Positions 1 to 4,966 of a stretch of DNA of 11,108 nt are shown piece by piece. Within the stretch, counting starts at the first letter, position 1. Each line of letters begins with the position of its first letter. The position numbers were made by a program, and so were the translations under genes. The DNA is from an uncultured Collinsella sp. GTDB taxonomy: Bacteria > Actinomycetota > Coriobacteriia > Coriobacteriales > Coriobacteriaceae. A model generated the notes under the pieces. The model saw nothing but the letters and a program-made list of their open reading frames with translations, was not told the origin of the DNA and ran no database searches. The stretch covers positions 1 to 11,108 of the forward strand of contig CAUBOH010000034.1 of NCBI GenBank assembly GCA_958437495.1. Direction: 5' to 3'.

Positions 1-37
1 TAAGAGTCCCCTGCTCTACCAACTGAGCTAACGACCC
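1..37 (-). tRNA. tRNA-Lys (anticodon CTT), 5' part only, cut by window edge
   Basis: The reverse strand starts GGGTCGTTAGCTCAG and runs through the D arm into the anticodon loop, including the CTT anticodon and the following A, where the window ends. These 37 bases are identical to the first 37 bases of the complete tRNA-Lys at 81-156, so this is a tandem second copy. The 3' half (T arm, acceptor, CCA) lies outside the window. It would read AAG codons and is the last visible member of a His-Lys-Lys transcript. Confidence 0.93.
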
Positions 38-41
38 AAAG

Positions 42-67
42 CTAAAGTCCGTTGTTGCGGACTTTAG
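42..67 (-). terminator. terminator-like hairpin between two tRNA-Lys genes
   Basis: A perfect 10-bp inverted repeat (42-51 CTAAAGTCCG and 58-67 CGGACTTTAG) encloses a 6-base loop. On the minus strand it follows the first tRNA-Lys and is followed only by CTTT, so the T tract is weak. It may be a leaky terminator giving less of the downstream tRNA. It could equally be a processing hairpin that exposes tRNA ends to nucleases. Base pairing is seen directly; the function is inferred. Confidence 0.45.
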
Positions 68-80
68 AGGAGATATCGTG

Positions 81-156
81 TGGTGGGCCGTCAGGGGTTC
101 GAACCCTGGACCTTGGGATTAAGAGTCCCCTGCTCTACCAACTGAGCTAACGACCC
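81..156 (-). tRNA. tRNA-Lys (anticodon CTT), CCA encoded
   Basis: This is a full cloverleaf on the minus strand. The acceptor stem pairs GGGTCGT with ACGGCCC (one G-T pair), the D arm is GCTC/GAGC, the anticodon loop is CTCTTAA with anticodon CTT, and the T arm is CAGGG-TTCGAAC-CCCTG. The 3' CCA is encoded in the DNA at 81-83. The first 25 bases closely resemble E. coli tRNA-Lys from memory. The outer pair of the anticodon stem is a G-A mismatch, which is tolerable. The gene lies 22 bp downstream of tRNA-His and upstream of an identical copy. Confidence 0.96.
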
Positions 157-178
157 GATATCAACACAAAGCAAGAAC

Positions 179-256
179 TGGGGTGGGTAAAGGGACTCGA
201 ACCCTCGACCTACGGGACCACAACCCGTCGCTCTAGCCAACTGAGCTACACCCACC
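179..256 (-). tRNA. tRNA-His (anticodon GTG), CCA encoded
   Basis: This is a minus-strand cloverleaf with acceptor GTGGGTG/TACCCAC, D arm GCTC/GAGC and T loop TTCGAGT. The anticodon loop carries GTG flanked by T and G. An additional G at position -1 (base 256) faces C73 (base 182), which is the hallmark of histidine tRNAs and an identity element for HisRS. CCA is encoded at 179-181. It is the first gene of the tRNA cluster and lies about 20 bp downstream of the predicted transcription start. Confidence 0.96.
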
Positions 257-282
257 GTGTCCTGTGCGCTTCGCGCTCGACT

Positions 283-311
283 ATTATTGCAAGGAACGCC
301 ACGCGATGCAA
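283..311 (-). promoter_or_regulatory. probable sigma-70 type promoter of the tRNA cluster
   Basis: On the minus strand a TTGCAT box (306-311) is separated by exactly 17 bp from AATAAT (283-288, five of six matches to TATAAT). The predicted start near 276 leaves a short leader before tRNA-His at 256. The bases after the -10 box are GC-rich, as in many stringently controlled stable-RNA promoters. This was read by eye only. Confidence 0.55.
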
Positions 312-318
312 GCCCCAA

Positions 319-337
319 TTTTCAAGAATTTTGAAAA
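319..337. promoter_or_regulatory. perfect inverted repeat between tRNA cluster and aminotransferase gene
   Basis: TTTTCAA (319-325), five bases, TTGAAAA (331-337) form a perfect 7-bp dyad in the divergent region between the tRNA promoter and the aminotransferase gene. It lies just upstream of the tRNA -35 box. It could be an operator or an AT-rich protein-binding site. I could not identify a convincing promoter for the aminotransferase in 338-410. The rest of 257-420 holds nothing else I can support. Confidence 0.3.
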
Positions 338-420
338 GAGTTTTTCGGGTCCATTTCGAGCAAATCCCACCGGTTTCATAGGAGTAAACTTGCCCCACCC
401 CGATGTTCGAAAGGACAAGC

Positions 421-1602
421 ATGAAAGAACTCTCCAATCGCACGGCAACGTTTACCGATTCGGTCATCCGCCGCATGACGCGCATCTCCAATAAGTACGG
501 CGCCGTCAACCTCTCGCAGGGCTTCCCCGACTTCGATCCTCCGGCGCAGCTGCTCGAGAGCCTCAGCACCATCGCGACCGACCCCAAGCCGCTCTATCAC
601 CAGTACTCCATCACCTGGGGCTCCCAGGCCATGCGCGAGGCGCTTGCCGCCAAGCAGGAGCACTTTATGGGCATGCCGATCAACCCCAACGAGAACATCG
701 TAGTCACCTGCGGCTCCACCGAGGCTATGATGGCCGCCATGATGACGGTCACAAATCCCGGCGACAAGGTCGTCATCTTCTCGCCGTTCTACGAGAACTA
801 CGGTGCCGACACGATCCTTTCGGGTGCCGAGCCCATCTATGTGCCGCTCAACCCGCCCACGTTCGACTTTGACCGTGAGGTGCTCGAGGCTGCCTTCCGC
901 GACAACGATCCCAAGGCCATCGTCCTATGCAATCCTTCCAACCCCTGCGGCAAGGTCTTTACGCGCGAGGAGCTCACCTTTATCGCCGACCTGTGCAAAA
1001 AGTACGACACCTACTGCATCACCGACGAGGTCTACGAGCACATCGTCTATGCGCCCCACGAGCATGTCTATATGGCCACGCTGCCCGGCATGTTCGAGCG
1101 CACCATCAGCTGCAGCTCGCTGTCCAAGACCTACTCCATCACCGGCTGGCGTCTGGGTTACACCATCGCCCCGGCCGAGATTACCGAACGCATCAAGAAG
1201 GTCCACGACTTCCTCACGGTGGGCGCCGCCGCTCCCCTGCAGGAGGCCGTCGTCACCGCACTCAACTTCGACGACAGCTATTATCAAGAGGTCCTCGATC
1301 TCTATACCGCCAAGCGCGACCTGTTCTGCCAAGGGCTCGATAGCATCGGACTTAAGCACAACGTACCGCAGGGCGCCTACTATGTGATGATGGATATCTC
1401 GGAGTTTGGCTACGACAGCGACCTCGACTTCTGCGAGGATCTCGCCTCCAAGGTTGGCGTGGGTGCCGTGCCGGGCTCAAGTTTCTTCCGCGAGCCCGTC
1501 AACCACCTGATCCGTTTCCACTTTGCCAAGCGTGACGAAACGCTCAATGCCGCACTCGAGAACCTCAAGTCCCTGCGAGATAAAATCAAGCCGCGCGGGT
1601 AA
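421..1602 (+). CDS. PLP-dependent class I/II aminotransferase
   Basis: A 393-residue fold-type I transaminase that moves an amino group between an amino acid and a 2-oxo acid in the cytoplasm. The N-terminal NLSQGFPDFDPP (about 30-41) resembles kynurenine/glutamine and methionine aminotransferases such as E. coli YbdL. Also visible are SPFYENY (121-127), NPSNPCGK (171-178, with the PLP-contacting Asn), TDEVYE (201-206, with the Asp that pairs with the pyridine nitrogen), and SLSKTYSITGWRLGY with the Schiff-base Lys236 and phosphate-binding Arg244. Arg365 in HLIRF matches the carboxylate-binding Arg. Length is normal for the family and no key residue is missing. I chose ATG 421 because AAGGA ends five bases before it; the in-frame ATG at 403 has no such site. 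The substrate cannot be decided from sequence; an aromatic, methionine or aspartate preference are all possible. It is a single-gene unit closed by a terminator. Confidence 0.93.
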   Translation: MKELSNRTATFTDSVIRRMTRISNKYGAVNLSQGFPDFDPPAQLLESLSTIATDPKPLYHQYSITWGSQAMREALAAKQEHFMGMPINPNENIVVTCGSTEAMMAAMMTVTNPGDKVVIFSPFYENYGADTILSGAEPIYVPLNPPTFDFDREVLEAAFRDNDPKAIVLCNPSNPCGKVFTREELTFIADLCKKYDTYCITDEVYEHIVYAPHEHVYMATLPGMFERTISCSSLSKTYSITGWRLGYTIAPAEITERIKKVHDFLTVGAAAPLQEAVVTALNFDDSYYQEVLDLYTAKRDLFCQGLDSIGLKHNVPQGAYYVMMDISEFGYDSDLDFCEDLASKVGVGAVPGSSFFREPVNHLIRFHFAKRDETLNAALENLKSLRDKIKPRG

Positions 1603-1627
1603 GGACGGTCCAACAACTAAAAGCATC

Positions 1628-1670
1628 AAAGAAACCTCGCACCGTCCGTTGGACTGCGAGGTTTCTTTTT
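1628..1670 (+). terminator. strong intrinsic terminator of the aminotransferase gene
   Basis: AAAGAAACCTCGCA (1628-1641) pairs perfectly with TGCGAGGTTTCTTT (1655-1668). The interior adds a small GTCC/GGAC stem (1644-1647 with 1651-1654). The arm ends in a T run. It starts 25 bp after the stop codon. Confidence 0.92.
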
Positions 1671-1705
1671 ATAGCGCTTTCTTAATTTTTTTAGAGCGCT
1701 ATACT
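1670..1705 (+). promoter_or_regulatory. promoter and candidate operator of the ROK kinase gene
   Basis: TATACT at 1700-1705 is a good -10 box. The -35 is poor (TTTCTT at about 1678-1683, 16 bp away). A 9-bp perfect inverted repeat, TATAGCGCT (1670-1678) and AGCGCTATA (1695-1703), spans the promoter, and its right arm overlaps the -10 box. A dyad in this position suits a repressor site, or an activator compensating for the weak -35. The left arm begins at the last T of the preceding terminator. Predicted start near 1712; the ribosome site AAGGGG is at 1732-1737. Confidence 0.5.
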
Positions 1706-1743
1706 TTAGTCACGGAGCAACTTATCCTGGGAAGGGGATCACT

Positions 1744-2637
1744 ATGGCAGAGCAGCGGCTTATCGGAGCGCTCGAGGCCGGCGGCACCAAGATGGTTTGC
1801 GCCACGGGCTATGCAGACGGTACGGTCCTGGAGCGTGAGCAGATCGCGACTACGACCCCGCAGGAGACCGTTGAGGCCGTCAATGCATGGTTTGCCGACA
1901 AGGGCATCGCCGCGCTGGGAATCGGCGCCTTTGGGCCCGCTGCAGTTAACCCCGCCTCGCCCCAGTACGGCAAGATCTTGGAGACCCCAAAGACGGCATG
2001 GCGCTACTTTGATCTGCTGGGCACCATTCAAAACGAGCTCGACATTCCCTGCGGCTACGATACCGACGTCAACGTCGCCTGCTTGGGCGAGGTCACCTTT
2101 GGCTGCGCGCAGGGCCTTACCGACGTAGTCTACCTGACCATCGGCACCGGCGTGGGCGCCGGCGTCCTCTCAGGTGGCCAGCTCGTTCATGGCATGATGC
2201 ATCCCGAGGCCGGGCACATCCTGGTCACACGCGACCCGCGTGACACCATCGGCGAGCACAGCGGCTGCCCCTTCCATGACAACTGCCTCGAGGGCCTCAT
2301 CGCCGGCCCCGGCGTCAAAAAGCGCTGGGGCGGCAAGACCGCTGGAGAGATGGCCGACGACCCGGAGGCCATGGACCTACTTGCCGGATACCTTGCGCAA
2401 GCGCTCATGACCTACACGCTGTGCTATGCCCCGCAGAAGATCATCGTCGGCGGCGGCGTGGCCGACCACACCCCTATCGTGCCGCTCGCCCGCAAAAAGT
2501 GCGCCGAGATGCTCAACGGGTATATCGTCACGCCCGAGGTCAACGACATCGATTCCTACATTGTCAACAACAGCCTCGAGGGCAAGCAGGGCATCATGGG
2601 TTGTCTGGCCCTGGGTGCACAGGCGCTTCAGCAGTAA
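1744..2637 (+). CDS. ROK-family sugar kinase, fructokinase type
   Basis: A 297-residue cytoplasmic kinase expected to phosphorylate fructose (or a related hexose such as mannose or glucose) with ATP. The start is supported by AAGGGG six bases upstream. N-terminal LEAGGTK (10-16) is the ROK phosphate-binding loop. TDVN places the catalytic base at Asp108, and IGTGVGAG (133-140) is the second nucleotide loop. The ROK zinc site is complete: His158 in EAGH, then Cys175, His178 and Cys181 in GCPFHDNCLEG. GGGVA (236-240) is the C-terminal nucleotide-binding turn. There is no N-terminal helix-turn-helix, so this is an enzyme and not a ROK repressor. The EAGGTK start and compact length fit the fructokinase (ScrK/GmuE-like) branch better than glucokinase. 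It stands alone between two terminators, with no PTS or hydrolase gene adjacent to fix the sugar. Confidence 0.9.
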   Translation: MAEQRLIGALEAGGTKMVCATGYADGTVLEREQIATTTPQETVEAVNAWFADKGIAALGIGAFGPAAVNPASPQYGKILETPKTAWRYFDLLGTIQNELDIPCGYDTDVNVACLGEVTFGCAQGLTDVVYLTIGTGVGAGVLSGGQLVHGMMHPEAGHILVTRDPRDTIGEHSGCPFHDNCLEGLIAGPGVKKRWGGKTAGEMADDPEAMDLLAGYLAQALMTYTLCYAPQKIIVGGGVADHTPIVPLARKKCAEMLNGYIVTPEVNDIDSYIVNNSLEGKQGIMGCLALGAQALQQ

Positions 2638-2716
2638 GCACGCCTGCCGGCCGTGACGGCGTCCTGCCGCCCCCGGCGAGACGCAGTCACGCCCTCATAG
2701 AAGCCCTCAAACGAAG

Positions 2717-2759
2717 AAAGGCCGCTAGGACTAAGCAACGTGTCCTAGGAGGCCTTTTT
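2717..2759 (+). terminator. intrinsic terminator of the ROK kinase gene, possibly bidirectional
   Basis: AAAGGCC (2717-2723) and CTAGGAC (2725-2731) pair with GTCCTAG (2742-2748) and GGCCTTT (2751-2757), followed by a T run to 2759. On the minus strand the same hairpin ends in TTTCTTC, a weaker tract that could also stop the convergent VanZ-like transcript. The stop codon of that gene (2745-2747) lies inside the right arm. Confidence 0.88.
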
Positions 2760-3194
2760 GGCACATATGAGCGATCGTAAGAGATATCGAAGCGCAACGC
2801 CCGTCATTGCGCCGCAGCAGTCGATCATCACGTCGGTGATCATGCCGGCACGACCGGGCACAAAAAGCTGAATCGTCTCGTCGATCGAGGGAATCAGCAG
2901 CAGGAAAACCGCCGTGGGAAGCAGCGCATCAAAGGTACGACGGCCCTCAACGTCAAACGCGTGTGTCGCCAGAATGCCGAGTACCATGTATTCGGTAAAA
3001 TGCGCACATTTGCGAACGACGAAGTTGGTCACCCACTCGTACGGAAGCCCCATGCCGTGCAGAAAGCCGCGAACGGCCTCCATGATCGACAGGCTCAGTG
3101 AGCCAGACCCCGTTCCGGGAACCAACGAGTTACCCCAAATCAGCAGCACCATAAAGCAGGATGCGACTGCCCACTTGCGATCGATTTTAACCAT
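2745..3194 (-). CDS. VanZ-like family membrane protein
   Basis: A 149-residue integral membrane protein. Hydrophobic segments lie at about 9-25, 54-80, 90-108 and 115-138. The family signature is clear: RKCAHFTEYMVLG (61-73), then IDETIQLFVPGRAGMITDV (104-122), then the DCCGA turn (125-129). VanZ gives low-level teicoplanin resistance in enterococci, but most relatives have no known role and are common in genomes without resistance. Resistance should not be inferred here. I chose ATG 3194, seven bases after the stop of the upstream gene, which makes the pair translationally close. The longer start at 3242 would overlap the upstream gene by 41 bp. A GGAGG lies about 12 bases upstream, somewhat far. 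The gene probably shares a transcript with the 483-residue protein, and its 3' end sits inside the convergent kinase terminator. Confidence 0.85.
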   Translation of the reverse strand: MVKIDRKWAVASCFMVLLIWGNSLVPGTGSGSLSLSIMEAVRGFLHGMGLPYEWVTNFVVRKCAHFTEYMVLGILATHAFDVEGRRTFDALLPTAVFLLLIPSIDETIQLFVPGRAGMITDVMIDCCGAMTGVALRYLLRSLICAKKAS

Positions 3195-3201
3195 GCAGAC
3201 G

Positions 3202-4653
3202 CTATGCCTCCGCGCAGAGCGGCTCAAGGCTGGCGGTACCACCCTCGATAACGCTCAGATACGCACGGCCCGTGCGCCTCACCGCCGCAGACTGAACGCG
3301 ATTAATCTCTTCCTCGAGAATCTGGTTGACGCGTTCATGGCGGCGATTCTCCATAACGCCGGCAGCGATGGCCTCGGCACGTTCGATACCCTCGCGAGAG
3401 ATACGGGCGGTGTCCTCGGGGAACACAGCGCTGTGGCGGCCGACATAGGCAGGAGCCGCGGAGGCGGGGGCAGGAGTGGGCGCGAAGGTGGTAACGGGAG
3501 CAGGCTCGCCGATCTCATCCAAAATTGCAGCAGCCGCGGCCCACATGCCCTCATGGCCGGAGTAATCGGCCATGGGCACGTCCTCCTCGGCGGCAGCGTC
3601 GACGGGCTCGTCGGCTGCGACGGGCTGGGACGCAGAAGCCGGGGCATCTGCCGGAGCGGCCACCGTATACGGCATGTCGTTTGAGATAACAGGCTCGTCA
3701 AGGTCATCGAGGTCGATAGCCACGGCGGAAGAGTCGCTGATGATGGGCATGTTGGCGATGTTTGTGTTGTACGGCACCGCCCCAGCTGCCTGCTGCTGGG
3801 CAGGAGCGCCCCACAGTGAGCTTTCGGCAGCACGACGGGCGGCAATGGTCTCCTCGTCTTCGGCAGCCAGGGGCTCGTTGGCATAGTGGTCAGGCATAGA
3901 TGCCGGATTCACGGGAACGGCGGTGTCATACGCAACGGACTGAGCCGTTGCAGCGTTGTTGGCGGCGTTAGCCACAAGTGCCACGAAGGCGGCCGTACTG
4001 CCCGCAGGGGCGGCCTGAGAGCCCGAAACGGCACGCGCGGCGGCAGCGATGTCGTCGCGGTTATAGGAGCCGGTCTGCCCGCCGTAGGTAAGTTCGTCGA
4101 TAGCGACCTGGTAGACGTCGCGTGAGCGCGTGGGGTCGCAGCTGACCGGCGAATCGTCGTCGAGCATGCTATCGATCATGGACCAGGCGTCGTCCTCGCT
4201 CATGGCGTCTGCGGCGCGGGCGATGGTGGGGACGCCGTCGTCGGCATGACGGCGCTGGAAGGCACCGGTCAGGCCGGAAAAGACCGATGAAGGCTGCTCG
4301 GCACCAAACGATGCGGAAGAAGCGGTCTGAGGGGCGGCATACTGCTGCGCCGGGATCGAGGCAGTCTTGAATTCGTTATGGGTTTGGCCAAACTGAGCGG
4401 CACCGCCCATGGCGTCGGGCTCGAACAGGCGCTCGGCATGCTGAGCGCGATATTCAGAAATTCCCAGCGAGGCGGCATAGATTCCCACGCCGGCCACGGC
4501 ACCCACGGCAAACGGCACGGCGCCCGCGACGACCGTCTCGTTCACCGACGAAAACGGCAGCGTGGCAGCATACATCACCACGGGAGCGGCAAGGCCGATT
4601 CCGCAGGAAAGTCCAGCAAGGACTGCTCGTTGTGTTGCATCAGAAGAAGCCAT
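3202..4653 (-). CDS. unrecognised membrane-anchored, mostly disordered protein
   Basis: I do not recognise this 483-residue protein. It has two N-terminal transmembrane helices (about 10-31 and 41-64). A basic stretch after the second (EYRAQHAER) suggests both ends lie in the cytoplasm. Residues 90-410 are low-complexity Ala/Pro/Asp/Glu-rich and probably disordered. They contain islands that look conserved or foldable: DDAWSMIDSMLDDD (154-167), VYQVAIDELTYG (180-191), IDLDDLDEPVI (313-323) and GMWAAAAAILDEIGEP (369-384). The C-terminal 410-470 is a charged helix (RISREGIERAEAIAAG, then NQILEEEINRVQ) followed by RAYLSVIEGG. I chose ATG 4653 because GGGGAG lies five bases upstream; the longer TTG start at 4680 has no such support. 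It is the first gene of a two-gene unit with the VanZ-like protein. A scaffold or envelope-associated adaptor is a guess. It is clearly coding: the frame is long and the composition consistent. Confidence 0.75.
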   Translation of the reverse strand: MASSDATQRAVLAGLSCGIGLAAPVVMYAATLPFSSVNETVVAGAVPFAVGAVAGVGIYAASLGISEYRAQHAERLFEPDAMGGAAQFGQTHNEFKTASIPAQQYAAPQTASSASFGAEQPSSVFSGLTGAFQRRHADDGVPTIARAADAMSEDDAWSMIDSMLDDDSPVSCDPTRSRDVYQVAIDELTYGGQTGSYNRDDIAAAARAVSGSQAAPAGSTAAFVALVANAANNAATAQSVAYDTAVPVNPASMPDHYANEPLAAEDEETIAARRAAESSLWGAPAQQQAAGAVPYNTNIANMPIISDSSAVAIDLDDLDEPVISNDMPYTVAAPADAPASASQPVAADEPVDAAAEEDVPMADYSGHEGMWAAAAAILDEIGEPAPVTTFAPTPAPASAAPAYVGRHSAVFPEDTARISREGIERAEAIAAGVMENRRHERVNQILEEEINRVQSAAVRRTGRAYLSVIEGGTASLEPLCAEA

Positions 4654-4784
4654 GAGCTCTCCCCATCTTCCAGCACCCAAATCGCATCATTCAGTTGGCT
4701 GCGCGAGAGAAGATGAAGCGGGGCCTGGGCCCCAAAGCAACGGTATATGGTTCGTTTCATCTGCGTTTTCCGTCGCGAAGCTTA
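4654..4784 (-). promoter_or_regulatory. leader region of the membrane-protein unit
   Basis: About 130 nt separate the predicted start (near 4784) from ATG 4653. The leader contains a compact GGGGC/GCCCC hairpin (around 4719-4732). A small open frame also begins in it, at ATG 4760, with 61 codons overlapping the main start in another frame. That frame has only a weak GGA site. Whether it is translated is unknown. Confidence 0.3.
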
Positions 4785-4790
4785 AAAGCT

Positions 4791-4819
4791 ATTATGCGAA
4801 ACCACACCCCCGATTGCAA
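4791..4819 (-). promoter_or_regulatory. probable sigma-70 type promoter of the membrane-protein unit
   Basis: On the minus strand TTGCAA (4814-4819) is followed by a 17-bp spacer and CATAAT (4791-4796, five of six matches to TATAAT). It lies downstream of the rho terminator and upstream of the 483-codon gene, so the unit is transcribed separately from rho. Confidence 0.6.
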
Positions 4820-4894
4820 GCGGAGATGCCGGATTGAAACGAGAAAACCGCTGGCTACCGGTCTTATGCTCAAAAAAAGTTTCCAAAGGCGCCA

Positions 4895-4926
4895 TGCAAA
4901 AGGGCCGGGGTATAAACCCCGGCCCC
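4895..4926 (-). terminator. intrinsic terminator of rho
   Basis: GGGCCGGGGT (4902-4911) and ACCCCGGCCC (4916-4925) form a perfect 10-bp GC-rich stem with a 4-base loop. On the minus strand it is followed by TTTTGC. It lies about 40 bp after the rho stop codon. The gene for the termination factor is thus itself ended by a factor-independent signal. Confidence 0.88.
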
Positions 4927-4966
4927 TCAAAAGAGCGATAAGCGGTTTTAGCGTGCGGCGAGCGAC

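Noticed and set aside
403..420. Upstream in-frame ATG for the aminotransferase
   Set aside because: It has no ribosome site, whereas ATG 421 has AAGGA at good spacing and gives the usual family N-terminus.
2745..3194. VanZ-like gene as a glycopeptide resistance determinant
   Set aside because: There are no vanA/vanH/vanX/vanR/vanS neighbours. Family members are widespread in susceptible genomes, so similarity alone does not support resistance.
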